A DNA stretch of 26,375 nucleotides, from contig JAIRSV010000054.1 in NCBI GenBank assembly GCA_031255275.1, forward strand, positions 1-26,375. Reading direction: 5' to 3'. Every line of letters starts with the position of its first letter. The first letter of the stretch is position 1. This DNA comes from Proteiniphilum sp. (GTDB lineage: Bacteria > Bacteroidota > Bacteroidia > Bacteroidales > Dysgonomonadaceae). Shown here one piece after another: positions 1 to 8,693 of the stretch. The notes beneath the pieces are model-generated. The model was not told the origin of the DNA. It saw only the letters and a program-made list of their open reading frames with translations, and searched no databases. The translations under genes were made by a program, and so were the position numbers.

Positions 1-422
1 ACGATAGCGGCATACCCCTTGGGGTTGCCTACCACCAGGTCGAACACCTTCCAGTAATAGACCTGCGATTGCACGTTGAATGCCTCGAAAACCATCGTTA
101 CGCTTGCCCCGATAGGGGGCACAATTTCGTGGCTGAACGTCAGGCCTTCCTGTAACAGGATATATTCTTTGTCCGACTTGTAATACCATTTGTAGGTAAA
201 ATCGCCGTGGTCTTCCCCGTGAGAAAATTCCAGTTGCGGCGTGATTTCCAGAAGATCGCCCACATCGACGCTGTAAGACGACCGGATATTATCGATAACG
301 TCAAGCGTATTAATATCTGTATAGTCGTAATTTCCCTTGTCTTCGCTGCACGCAGAAAAAAGAGCCGGCGCGATGCAGACGGCGAAGACAAATAACTTAC
401 GGATTATCTGTAACTGCTTCAT
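1..422 (-). CDS. PKD-like family surface lipoprotein (partial, C-terminus beyond window)
   Basis: Only the first 140 residues are present; the gene runs off the left edge. The start ATG is at 422-420. The protein opens with a lipoprotein signal: basic MKQLQIIRK, a hydrophobic stretch, then the lipobox LFSAC with the lipidated Cys at residue 25, followed by acidic SEDKGNYDY, which fits export to the outer-membrane surface in Bacteroidota. The segment DINTLDVIDNI and the later FTYKWYY pattern resemble PKD-like/Ig-like lipoproteins that accompany DUF4843 proteins in SusC/SusD operons. It is the fourth gene of that operon, 19 bp after the DUF4843 stop. Family knowledge suggests a surface-exposed accessory binding protein; its ligand cannot be read from this fragment. 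The family call rests on context and a short fragment. Confidence 0.75.
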   Translation of the reverse strand, partial: MKQLQIIRKLFVFAVCIAPALFSACSEDKGNYDYTDINTLDVIDNIRSSYSVDVGDLLEITPQLEFSHGEDHGDFTYKWYYKSDKEYILLQEGLTFSHEIVPPIGASVTMVFEAFNVQSQVYYWKVFDLVVGNPKGYAAI

Positions 423-441
423 ATAGTCAGTGATTCTTTAA

Positions 442-1302
442 TTAAATAAAACTTGTCTGTGTAACCGAGAAAGTATCGAACAGCCTCTGTTTGTTTTCAT
501 CCAGCAGTTCTGTTCCGTTCACTTTTTCCCAATCGAGCACATAGTGGTTGATCATCAGCCAGTAGCTCGACAGCCCGGCAACATCGCCGGGAATCCGCGC
601 ATTGAGGCAATCCATAGGCGTTGCGTACGTCTCGGCATCATATTCGAAGTGGTCATCCGGAAAGCCGCAAACCAGGCATATCACTTCCACCTTTTTCTTG
701 CTGTATTCCCCGAAATACATTTTCAGGCGTGCACTGCTGGCAGCGTCGACCCACAATCCCGGCATATCGCGATTGGAATCAAAATATATGCTGTATTCCG
801 TGGCCGTGACGGGCAGATTCTCATTGATCGCCACCTGTGTATAGTCCACGTGGAAATGTTCGCTGGGGGTGAGCCTGATTTTGGCCCGTAAAGTCGTTTC
901 TTGAAGCGTATCCCCATTTATCAGTCGGATGTTGAGCGTCCCCGTCAGGCTGTTCGCGGGAACAACCGAAGGCAGAATCTCAAAATCGACTCCCTCCACG
1001 GCGGACGATTCATCGCCGATCAGCGCCGCGGTAACCGGCCGGTCATAAGGAGTGGCGTGTCCCATTACCTTCACGTCGACCTGTATGATGGAATCCTCCT
1101 TGGGCACTTTGTCATAACCGAAACGAATCTGAATCTTGTCGGGCTGATTCCTGTCGATTTTCCGTTCGAAGAATTCTATATCCGTCAATGATGCAAATTC
1201 AAAGTAAATCCGATCCACGTCTTCATAGACCGGCAGGCGGTCATATTCGCAGGATGCCAGCGTAATGACCGCAATTGTTATTGTCAATAATATATTCTTC
1301 AT
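442..1302 (-). CDS. DUF4843 domain-containing surface lipoprotein
   Basis: A 286-residue protein with a lipoprotein signal peptide (MKNILLTITIAVITLASC, Cys18 as lipid anchor). The mature start EYDRLPVYEDVDRIYFEFA carries the DRIYF-type motif that opens DUF4843 proteins. Later beta-rich segments (IQVDVKVMGH, GTLNIRLINGD, LRAKIRLTPSEHF) look like stacked beta-sandwich domains. DUF4843 proteins are found almost only in SusC/SusD operons of Bacteroidota and are presumed outer-membrane accessory lipoproteins; their ligands are unknown. It lies 20 bp after the susD stop and 19 bp before the PKD-like gene, so it is surely in the same transcript. An AGGAAG-like stretch in a purine-rich run precedes the start. 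Confidence 0.85.
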   Translation of the reverse strand: MKNILLTITIAVITLASCEYDRLPVYEDVDRIYFEFASLTDIEFFERKIDRNQPDKIQIRFGYDKVPKEDSIIQVDVKVMGHATPYDRPVTAALIGDESSAVEGVDFEILPSVVPANSLTGTLNIRLINGDTLQETTLRAKIRLTPSEHFHVDYTQVAINENLPVTATEYSIYFDSNRDMPGLWVDAASSARLKMYFGEYSKKKVEVICLVCGFPDDHFEYDAETYATPMDCLNARIPGDVAGLSSYWLMINHYVLDWEKVNGTELLDENKQRLFDTFSVTQTSFI

Positions 1303-1322
1303 TGTCTTCCTTTTTTTTGAAA

Positions 1323-2867
1323 TCAGATATTCGTTTCTTTGTCGGGAATCGGCACCACAAAAGCGTTACCCGGATTCACATTGACGCTTCCCGCGGCGCT
1401 CCCGTTAAATACAGCCGGGCTTTGTATCCGTTTATGATAATACCACACCTGTCCTTCGCCGAAGAACTCGCGGTAATATTCGCGTGTGAGGTGTGCGCGT
1501 ATCTCGTTCTCCGAAATGTTTTCAGACAACAGGTATTGTTCGGTCACCCCTCTTTTCGCGAGTATCGCGTTCAGCATATTGACGGCGTCCGTTCTGTCGC
1601 CTGCTTTCAGGGCGGCTTCCGTCCGGATGTAATACATCTCCGGAAAACGCATCAGGGGTTGCAAATTCCTGATCGCCGGAATCTTTTCGGACACGGTCTT
1701 GTACTTAAGCGAAACGTAAGAGGCGTCGGTCGGAAACCTGCCGACGCTCGATGGAAGTACATTCGACGGACTTCCCTTCCACTGATAGCTTCGCACGTCG
1801 ATAATGGCGTCCAGCGACCCCTGGTATTCCGGGAAGATATTGTTCAGCAGATTCTTTTCGTTGACGACATAGACCTCGTCCGCGACATTGTCTCTCAGAT
1901 ACCATTCCGTCGCCCTCGCACCGAAGTCTTTGTTGTTGATGCCGAACACGACTTCGGAGAAGAAGATGTAATTGTAAATGGCGGCGGTCGAAATTTCATT
2001 ATTGTTCACCCACTGAAAGACCTCGTCTGCCTCGACCAGGTCGGTGATTATCTTCGCGGCCGCCGCAGCGTCGGCGTCTCTTCCGATGTATTGCAGCACA
2101 CGGGCTTCCAGCCCCTTCACGGCGTAGTAATTCATCCGCCGGTTCCGGTTCTTGTAGAAATCTTCGGACAGTTCGCTGGTAATGCTTTCGGAGGACGGGT
2201 CGCGGATAGGATCGTCGGCCAGCAGTCTTTCCGCTTCGGCGATGTCCTTCAGCAAAAGGGCGACATATTCGCCGGGCGTGCTGTACACGTTCTCCTCATA
2301 TCCATCGTGGTTCAGGACGATCGAAGCGTCCCGGTTGTAGGGGAGCACCTTGTTGTCCGGATTCGCGTCGTAGGGGCAGAACAGGCGGTAGAGGTCAAAG
2401 TGAAGGTAAGCCCTCAATCCGTAAGCCTCGCCCAGCAGGATGTTTCGATGTGCTTCCGACATCACCGCGCTCGACTCGTTGACACCTTTAATATAGTTGT
2501 TGATGTTCAGCAAAGTCGTGTAGGCGTTTGTCCAGATGTCGGCGAACTTCCCCCTTGCCCTGTCGCCCGTGTAATTGAAGTATGCTATCTGGTGGATAAC
2601 GTCCGACGCTATGGCTCCCTGTTCCGAAGCATAGACGTAATAGTGCGCCATCGCCTCCAGGGTAGTCTGCGACAACTGTCCGCCGTAGAGATTCTGTCCG
2701 GCCAGCTGCCAGTAGAGGCCGTTCAGGGCGCTTTTGATATTGTCTTCGCTGGAAAACTGTTTGTCTTCCTTGACCCTGTCGACCGGATCGACGTCCAGCC
2801 AGTCGTTACATGCACTGCAAAGCAACAGGCTGAGGAGATATACCATATATATTTTCTTATTTTTCAT
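1323..2867 (-). CDS. SusD/RagB family nutrient-binding lipoprotein
   Basis: A 514-residue SusD homologue. The reading frame is open for another 206 codons upstream but those overlap the end of susC; the ATG at 2867 is chosen because it starts a clear lipoprotein signal (MKNKKIYMVYLLSLLLCSAC, Cys20) followed by the SusD-typical NDWLDVDPVDRV and then an EDNIKSALNGLYW helix. The middle shows TPR-like helices (SEAHRNILLGEAYGLRAYLHFDLYRLF) and the end has YYREFFGEGQVWYYHKR, both characteristic of SusD/RagB. SusD proteins cap the SusC barrel at the cell surface and capture oligosaccharide or peptide ligands for TonB-dependent import. It follows susC by 29 bp. The substrate cannot be told from sequence. 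Confidence 0.93.
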   Translation of the reverse strand: MKNKKIYMVYLLSLLLCSACNDWLDVDPVDRVKEDKQFSSEDNIKSALNGLYWQLAGQNLYGGQLSQTTLEAMAHYYVYASEQGAIASDVIHQIAYFNYTGDRARGKFADIWTNAYTTLLNINNYIKGVNESSAVMSEAHRNILLGEAYGLRAYLHFDLYRLFCPYDANPDNKVLPYNRDASIVLNHDGYEENVYSTPGEYVALLLKDIAEAERLLADDPIRDPSSESITSELSEDFYKNRNRRMNYYAVKGLEARVLQYIGRDADAAAAAKIITDLVEADEVFQWVNNNEISTAAIYNYIFFSEVVFGINNKDFGARATEWYLRDNVADEVYVVNEKNLLNNIFPEYQGSLDAIIDVRSYQWKGSPSNVLPSSVGRFPTDASYVSLKYKTVSEKIPAIRNLQPLMRFPEMYYIRTEAALKAGDRTDAVNMLNAILAKRGVTEQYLLSENISENEIRAHLTREYYREFFGEGQVWYYHKRIQSPAVFNGSAAGSVNVNPGNAFVVPIPDKETNI

Positions 2868-2896
2868 TTTCGGTTGCTGTTTGAAAAGTTCATAAT

Positions 2897-5800
2897 TCAG
2901 AAGCGGGCGCTGACACCCATCGTTACCGAGCGTTCGAAAGGATAATCGATCCCCCTTTCCTGACGGATCGTACTCATCCGGAACAGGTCGCTCATGGAAA
3001 TGCTTACCCTGAAGTCTTCCATTCCCGTAGCCTTGAGCCAGCGGTCTTTGGAGAAGTCCCAGGTGATTTTTCCGCTTTCGGCGTTGAAATAGTTGTCGCG
3101 CTGGATGAACCGCGACGACATCTGTGTCTCGACCGAACCTATGTTCGAGATTCCCTTGAACTGGGTTTCGTCGCCGGGTTTCTGCCAGCGGTCGTATAAC
3201 GCCCGCCTGTCCTGGTTGTAGACGATATTGCTGGTCGAGATATTTTCCACTTTGTTGAACAGGGCGCTGTTGAATCTGTATCCGCCCAGGCTGTAGCCGA
3301 AGTTGAGGTTGGCTATAAATTTCCTGTAACGGAATCCTATCCCGACGATCCCCCTTATGTCCGGTTTCGAGTCGGCGATTTTCACCCGGTCGTCGATGCT
3401 GTACGTGGAGGTGGGGAGTCCGTCTTTGGTGAGGAACACTTCCTTGCCGCTTGCAGGGTCGATACCCAGGGAGCGTACCGCCCACAGGGCCGTGGGGCTT
3501 GAACCGTCCTGGTATCTGATGAGCGAATTGGGATTGAGGGTCGCTTTCACGCTGCCGTCCGACCTGAAGGCATTGTTCAGATTTTCCAGCGCAGATCCGA
3601 AGCCGCCGTACTCGGAATGATACGTGTTACCCGTGAGGCGCACATTCAGCGATATTTGCCGGGGGATGTTCCGGATAATGTAGTAGCCGGCGGCGAATTC
3701 CACTCCCTGCGTCTTTATGTAACCCATGTTGACGGGATATTTGGATACACCGGACGACGGTTTTTGATCGACATCAACCACCATAGGGTCGGTGTTGGTC
3801 GAGTAGACGTCTACGTTCAGGCTCAGGCGATTGTTGAGCAGCACAGCGTCGATGCCCGTGGAGGCTTTCTTCACGACCTGCCACTTCAGGTTGGGGTTGG
3901 CATAGCCTGACATGTAGGAGGCGGTACCGAAAATATCGCTGCCGGAGTAATACCTGTAAACGTTGACGCTGTAGTTGCTCACATTCTGGTTACCGTTGAT
4001 ACCGTAGGAGCCGCGGAGACGGAGTTCCTGCAACGCCTTCCACTCTCTGGCGAACGCTTCGCGGTGGAGGTTCCAGCCGGCGCCCACCGAGTAGAATGTC
4101 CTGAACTTCTGGTTGCGTCCGAAGGCGGTTGTACCGTCGGCGTTATAATTGACGTCGAACAGATAACGGTACCTGTAATTATAGTTGAACGCCGCCAGAA
4201 ATGAGACCTGACGGTTGATCTCTTCCGCATAGTCGGGTACGCTGCCCTCGCGGTAGGAGTACGCGTAAGACGGGATGCCTTCGACTCCCGGAGGAAATCC
4301 GGTCAGGCTGTATGCCTGGCGGTTGCTCTGGTCGGACTGGGCGGACGCCCTTCCCGTGAACGTAAGGTTGTGGGCGTTCTGCAGGGAGATCGCATAATTC
4401 ACCGTCGTATTGAGGTTATACCGCCAGTTTTTGCCGATCGTCGAAGTATATTCGCCCTTGCGCGTATAGTCCATACCGATGTACGAAGTATGCTTGGGGT
4501 CTCTGAAGCTCACCGCGTCGGTAGAAGTAGTGCCGAGGCTGACGGAAGCCTGCCAGCGCAATCGTTCCGTGATGCGCCAGTCGAACGAGAGGTTATTGGT
4601 CAGCGACTGGGTTTTCGTATCCCTCCGCGAAGCGAGCATCGCATTGTAGAGGGGATTGTAGGCGTTGGTCGGCCGGTAGTTTTCGCTGATTCTGTAACTG
4701 TCCAGGTATTCGGAAATCGTGCCGTCGGCGTTCCGCATGATATAATAGGGATTGGCGTTGACGAAGTCGGAGAACGAACCCCAGGAGCCGTCGCGACCGT
4801 CGGTCACCGAAACGATAAGGTTGTTGGAAACGCTGAGGTTTCCCCTGCGGTACGTCAGACGCATGTTTCCCCCGAAAGTCTGCCTTTCGGAACCCTTCAT
4901 TACGCCCATCACGTCACGGTAGTTGACCCCCGCCTGATACAGGAAACCTTCGTTGCCTCCGGAGAGGTTCAGCGAGTGACTTTGCGTCAGTGCGGTGCGT
5001 ACGGGTACTTTCAGCCAGTAGGTGTTCACCCCTCTGTTCACCTGTCCCAGGCGCGACATGTAATCGGCAATCTTGTCGGCGTTGCCGCTCCAGTCGGTAA
5101 TGTTGCCGTAACGGCCTGACTTCAGCTCGAATTCCAGTTTCTCGGCCGCGTTCATCAGATTGTATTCGCTCAGGTCGGCGGCGGCTATCTTGAGGTCGCC
5201 GCCATAGTTGATCATCAGTTCGCCCATTTTGGGTTTGATCGTCTCGATGACCACCACCCCGTTGCCGCCCTTGGAGCCGTAAATGGCTGTGGAACTGGCG
5301 TCCTTCAATATCGTGATGGACTCGATGCGATTGATGTCAAGGTCGTTTACCGTTTCGAGTGTTGTCTCGAAGCCGTCGAGGATGAACAGCGGTTCGTTCG
5401 GGTTGGAAGTCTGGTCGTCCAGCACGTTCGTGATGTTTATTGTGGAGCCGCCGCGCAGCGAGATATTCGCCATCGCGTTCGGGTTAGATCCTGCCAGATT
5501 GTTTTCGGTGATGGTGAATGCCGGGTCGAGGACTCCCAGCGTTTGCAGGATATTTATGTTTCCTACCGAAAGCAATTCTTCCCGGTCTACCTGTTTGTAC
5601 GAACCGGTAAATCCCAGCTTGCTGCGCTGGATAACTCCTGCTTCCACGACGACTTCCGAGAGTTCCGTGTCGTTTTCCAGCACAATCTTTGCGTTGCGCC
5701 GGATATTCCTTGCAGGCAGTTCCTTCTTTTTCATCCCCACGTAGGAGAATACCAGCATCTCTTCCGGCGAGTCGACTTTGAGGGTGAACTTTCCTTCGAT

Positions 5801-6256
5801 GTCGGTCACCGTGCCGGCTGACCTGTTTGACGTCAGCGTGACGGATACGCCGATAAGCGGTTCGCCTTCCGTGTCGTACACGAATCCGGTAACGACGGGG
5901 TTGTCGGGATCGCCGGTCGACGCTCTGTTCCGCTGCCGGTCGAGTGTGATGTTGATATATTTTTCGGTGATCCTGTATTTCAAAGGTTTGTTACCGATGA
6001 TTCCTTTCAGCGCCTCCTCGACAGGCTTGTCTCTGAAACTTCCGGACACTCTTATGTCGCGAATGTCGTCGTAAGTAAACAGGATTTTGTAACCGGACAG
6101 AGGTTCCATGCGTTTGAATACATCTGTCAGAAGTTCGTTGTTAAACGTCATCGAGATCCTTTCCTCTTGCCGGTTTTGCGCTTCCGCCGGTGATGACGGG
6201 AAGAGGAATACTGCAATCAGGACAGAGATGACGGGAATAATACATTCATTCTTCAT
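2897..6256 (-). CDS. SusC/RagA family TonB-dependent transporter with N-terminal STN signalling domain
   Basis: A 1119-residue outer-membrane transporter. Order of domains: signal peptide (about 1-26, ending AEA before QNRQ); STN domain (about 35-105, with NELLTDVFKRMEPLSGYKI and KYRITEKYINITL); a carboxypeptidase-regulatory-like beta domain (about 120-205, GFVYDTEGEPLIGVSVTL and TVTDIEGKFTL); a TonB plug (about 215-345, with ISLRGGSTINI and AIYGSKGGNGVVVIETI); then a 22-strand-type barrel ending in the aromatic residue of VTMGVSARF. The STN domain is what distinguishes transducing SusC proteins, which contact a FecR anti-sigma factor in the periplasm. The two genes upstream are exactly an ECF sigma and a FecR, so the transporter probably reports substrate binding and so induces its own operon. 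It lies 235 bp downstream of fecR and 29 bp upstream of susD. Confidence 0.95.
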   Translation of the reverse strand: MKNECIIPVISVLIAVFLFPSSPAEAQNRQEERISMTFNNELLTDVFKRMEPLSGYKILFTYDDIRDIRVSGSFRDKPVEEALKGIIGNKPLKYRITEKYINITLDRQRNRASTGDPDNPVVTGFVYDTEGEPLIGVSVTLTSNRSAGTVTDIEGKFTLKVDSPEEMLVFSYVGMKKKELPARNIRRNAKIVLENDTELSEVVVEAGVIQRSKLGFTGSYKQVDREELLSVGNINILQTLGVLDPAFTITENNLAGSNPNAMANISLRGGSTINITNVLDDQTSNPNEPLFILDGFETTLETVNDLDINRIESITILKDASSTAIYGSKGGNGVVVIETIKPKMGELMINYGGDLKIAAADLSEYNLMNAAEKLEFELKSGRYGNITDWSGNADKIADYMSRLGQVNRGVNTYWLKVPVRTALTQSHSLNLSGGNEGFLYQAGVNYRDVMGVMKGSERQTFGGNMRLTYRRGNLSVSNNLIVSVTDGRDGSWGSFSDFVNANPYYIMRNADGTISEYLDSYRISENYRPTNAYNPLYNAMLASRRDTKTQSLTNNLSFDWRITERLRWQASVSLGTTSTDAVSFRDPKHTSYIGMDYTRKGEYTSTIGKNWRYNLNTTVNYAISLQNAHNLTFTGRASAQSDQSNRQAYSLTGFPPGVEGIPSYAYSYREGSVPDYAEEINRQVSFLAAFNYNYRYRYLFDVNYNADGTTAFGRNQKFRTFYSVGAGWNLHREAFAREWKALQELRLRGSYGINGNQNVSNYSVNVYRYYSGSDIFGTASYMSGYANPNLKWQVVKKASTGIDAVLLNNRLSLNVDVYSTNTDPMVVDVDQKPSSGVSKYPVNMGYIKTQGVEFAAGYYIIRNIPRQISLNVRLTGNTYHSEYGGFGSALENLNNAFRSDGSVKATLNPNSLIRYQDGSSPTALWAVRSLGIDPASGKEVFLTKDGLPTSTYSIDDRVKIADSKPDIRGIVGIGFRYRKFIANLNFGYSLGGYRFNSALFNKVENISTSNIVYNQDRRALYDRWQKPGDETQFKGISNIGSVETQMSSRFIQRDNYFNAESGKITWDFSKDRWLKATGMEDFRVSISMSDLFRMSTIRQERGIDYPFERSVTMGVSARF

Positions 6257-6491
6257 ACTGTTTTTTAGCCATTTAATTAATTTTATTGCTCACGTTGCGT
6301 TTATCCGGACCCTTTTACTTATTAAAAATATTGTGTAATTGTTGGTGGTCTCAACTTAGAGACACGCTGGTTTTGAAATCAGTCACCCGGCCGTTATCTT
6401 TTTTTTAAAAAAATTTCATCGGCCTTGCGGGAAGGGGTATTCCTGCGGTGAACGGGTGTGGAATGGTCGGTATGGTGACCTCTTTCCCGGC
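6257..6491. other. Intergenic region upstream of the STN-type susC
   Basis: This 235-bp gap between fecR and susC should hold the promoter driven by the adjacent ECF sigma factor. I see no TAnnTTTG housekeeping -7 box on the minus strand here, which fits an alternative-sigma promoter, but I cannot name the ECF consensus. An AT-rich patch of T and A runs near 6398-6418 is flanked by GGCCG and CGGCC arms (about 6389 and 6419). These could form an imperfect hairpin, possibly a terminator for the fecI-fecR transcript. This is weak evidence. Confidence 0.35.
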
Positions 6492-7676
6492 TTATCGGAC
6501 GGTTAACGTATCTCCCTGTCTGAGGATGGAGACTTTCTCCATCCGGTTCAGCAGGAGAATGGCGAAATCGAGTCCCGCCTCGCGGTTCGAGAGGAAGTGC
6601 ATCCGGTATTTCATGGCGTCCCGGTGCTGAAATTTGACGGTGACGTTGTACCATCGTCCCAGGTGTTGCATGATCTCTTCTAGCGTCACGTTGTCGTAGT
6701 AGAAGTAGCCCTCTTTCCGGTAGATATAGGAACTCAAGTCTACCTCTCTGACGAGGAACGAGCCGTCGTCGCAAAGAGCGGCGTCTTCGCCGGGCGCGAT
6801 CCGTATGAAGTCCGTCCCCTGTCCGGACGCCACCTCCACGCTGCCGTCGATCAGGGTTACGTGAGAGTTGGTGGCGGTGTAGCTGCAGACGTTAAATTCC
6901 GTGCCCAGTACCCGTGTCTGCAGGTGATCTGTCCGGATCAGGAACGGACGCCCGGCGTCGGGCGCTACGGTGAAGCAGGCTTCGCCCGTCAGCCGCACCT
7001 CGCGCTGTTTGCCGGAGAATGTGGCCGGATATTCCAGCCGGCTTTCGGCATTGAGCCATACCTCGGTTCCGTCGCTCAGCAGCATTTTGAAGTCTTTTCC
7101 CCGGGGCGTGCTCAGGGTGTACATCTCTGTGGCTTCCGCCGCGGGGTGTGCGGCAAGGGCGCGATAATCCGGCGCTCCCTCCCGGTCATCCCCTTTTTGC
7201 CGGATCACGCCTATCCGGGTGAGGGTTGTGTCGCCGGCTTCCTCGATGGCTACCTGGTGTCCGGATGATGTTTGCAGTATGATCTGCTGCGCTTTGTCGT
7301 CTGCAAGGAAGACGGTGACCGGGTCGGAGGTTCCGGGTCGGTCGAACCGGCGGAGCGTCAGGGCGATCAGCGCGGCGACGACGGCGGCGACGACGGCAAT
7401 TCTTCCGAGGATCTTCCGGGGGAGGGTGTGCCGCCGCTTGCGGCTGAGGTTGTTGCGTGTGCGGAAATCGTCCCACGCCTTTTCCACTTCGGGGAGGGGG
7501 TTGCCGGCGGCGTCTTCCTGCATGATGCGTGATATTTCCATCAGGTCGCAACAGGCGCGGAAACGTTCGGGGTCGCTGAGTGTCGCCCGAAGTTCTCCTG
7601 CGGTTATTTCCGTCAGATGATCCATCTGACGGATGGCTTGCTCTGCCGATTTGTGGTTATCGTCTTCCCGATTCAT
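6492..7676 (-). CDS. FecR family anti-sigma factor with C-terminal DUF4974
   Basis: A 394-residue membrane anti-sigma regulator. Residues 1-88 form the cytoplasmic sigma-binding part; residues 90-108 are one transmembrane helix (ILGRIAVVAAVVAALIALTL); about 187-282 form the periplasmic FecR domain, with the family hallmarks TPRGKDFKMLLSDGTEVWLNA, EVRLTGEACFTV and VLGTEFNVCSY. About 322-392 form DUF4974 (GYFYYDNVTLEEIMQHL), the STN-like module that contacts the transporter. An ATG at 7742, in a TAATG overlap with the sigma stop, would add 22 residues. Those codons are AT-rich and unlike the GC-rich rest of the gene, so 7676 is preferred. It holds the neighbouring ECF sigma inactive until the STN domain of the downstream SusC signals. 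Confidence 0.93.
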   Translation of the reverse strand: MNREDDNHKSAEQAIRQMDHLTEITAGELRATLSDPERFRACCDLMEISRIMQEDAAGNPLPEVEKAWDDFRTRNNLSRKRRHTLPRKILGRIAVVAAVVAALIALTLRRFDRPGTSDPVTVFLADDKAQQIILQTSSGHQVAIEEAGDTTLTRIGVIRQKGDDREGAPDYRALAAHPAAEATEMYTLSTPRGKDFKMLLSDGTEVWLNAESRLEYPATFSGKQREVRLTGEACFTVAPDAGRPFLIRTDHLQTRVLGTEFNVCSYTATNSHVTLIDGSVEVASGQGTDFIRIAPGEDAALCDDGSFLVREVDLSSYIYRKEGYFYYDNVTLEEIMQHLGRWYNVTVKFQHRDAMKYRMHFLSNREAGLDFAILLLNRMEKVSILRQGDTLTVR

Positions 7677-7741
7677 TTCTTTTGACCTGCTTATATCTTT
7701 ATATTTTAGATACACTTTTGGTCTCTTTCCGGTCATTGGCA

Positions 7742-8236
7742 TTAATTATTTTTTGCAAATTCGGCGCGGATCGTGCGCAGAGCCTTCATGATGTGCTTGC
7801 GGACGGCGCTGATGCTGATTGCCTGTTCATGAGCCACTTCCCGGTACTTCTTTTTGTGGACGTAGCACTCTTCGAGGATCTGGCGGGTGCGTGGCGACAG
7901 GGTGTCGAGCGCTTTGCGGAGGCGCATTGTGCGTTCGCCTGTTTCCCGGTATTCGGTCTCGACGGAGTCTTCGGAAACCTGTCGGCAAAATTCGATGTAC
8001 TGGGCGTGGACGTGCTGATGCCGGAGATAGTTCAGGCACTTGTTCCGCACGCTGACGTACAGATACCCTTTCACCGCTTCGGGGTCCATTTCACCGCAGT
8101 GCTCCCATACGTACCTGAATGCATCGCTCACTATGTCCTTACTGGCTTCGATGTCATTGATGAAATGAAAGGCATAAAAATAAAGCGATGTATAGCTGGT
8201 TTTAAAAAGACTCTCAAACGCATGTTTATTGTTCAT
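7742..8236 (-). CDS. ECF-type RNA polymerase sigma-70 factor (Bacteroidota FecI-like)
   Basis: A 164-residue sigma factor. Region 2 lies at about 6-72 (FESLFKTSYTSLYFYAFHFI, then DIVSDAFRYVWEH, the core-binding and -10-recognition helices, and VRNKCLNYLRHQ). Region 4 lies at about 105-160 (LDTLSPRTRQILEECYVHKK, then the helix-turn-helix HEQAISISAVRKHIMKAL). Length matches the family. The frame is open 67 codons further upstream, but the ATG at 8236 starts the conserved part and that extension runs through the likely promoter. It is followed by its FecR anti-sigma 65 bp later and then by the STN-containing SusC, the usual gene order for transporter-coupled signalling. Predicted target: the susC operon downstream. 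Confidence 0.94.
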   Translation of the reverse strand: MNNKHAFESLFKTSYTSLYFYAFHFINDIEASKDIVSDAFRYVWEHCGEMDPEAVKGYLYVSVRNKCLNYLRHQHVHAQYIEFCRQVSEDSVETEYRETGERTMRLRKALDTLSPRTRQILEECYVHKKKYREVAHEQAISISAVRKHIMKALRTIRAEFAKNN

Positions 8237-8362
8237 ACACCTCACGCACGATATGGCACTCCTGTATTTTTTCGGACAGTGACCTTGCGGACGGGTTTGC
8301 CGGATCCGGGTTTTATTCGCGGCAATTTCCGGAAGGCTCCTTCTATTATTGATTGTTTCGGG

Positions 8363-8370
8363 CAAAAGTA
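8363..8370 (-). promoter_or_regulatory. Predicted -7 box for the ECF sigma gene
   Basis: The minus strand reads TACTTTTG, a full match to the Bacteroidota housekeeping -7 element TAnnTTTG. It would give a leader of about 120 nt before the sigma start at 8236. I see no clear -33 TTTG. The leader contains a CCGGATCCGG palindrome near 8300-8309. Confidence 0.55.
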
Positions 8371-8693
8371 GCGATTTTTTTTGGTTTAGCCCCTCTTTGT
8401 GCGGATTTTCGCCACCCCTTCCCCACCCTGCCGGCACGGGTTTTATGCGTGTTTCGGTTCGTCACTCACTCGCTGCGTGTGTGACGCGGGTGCCGCGGAC
8501 GGACGGCGACTGAACAGCTGTGCTGCGAATAGCGTTTGCAGAGTTACGTGAATCATTAACTGCCAAAATTGAATCGTAAGCCACCGCAAACATTTGCTCA
8601 AGGAGTCACGCGTAACCGTATTCGACCATATCCTGATGGTTATTGGATAGGCAGTCCCTCTGCGGATACCGCATGTGGACATCTCCCGTCAAC

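Noticed and set aside
140..391. 83-codon minus-strand frame at the left edge
   Set aside because: It is out of frame with the lipoprotein starting at 422, whose signal peptide and lipobox are convincing.
1275..2945. 556-codon plus-strand open frame opposite susD
   Set aside because: It is antisense to a clear SusD with lipoprotein signal and family motifs. Long antisense frames are common in GC-rich coding DNA, and its translation shows no domain.
2868..3485. N-terminal extension of SusD by 206 residues
   Set aside because: It overlaps the end of susC in another frame and precedes a proper lipoprotein signal peptide at 2867.
7580..8371. 263-codon plus-strand open frame opposite the ECF sigma gene
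   Set aside because: Antisense shadow of the sigma and FecR genes; no recognisable domain and no start signals.
8237..8437. 67-residue N-terminal extension of the ECF sigma factor
   Set aside because: It would cross an exact TAnnTTTG promoter box and has no sigma-factor similarity; the conserved region starts at the ATG at 8236.
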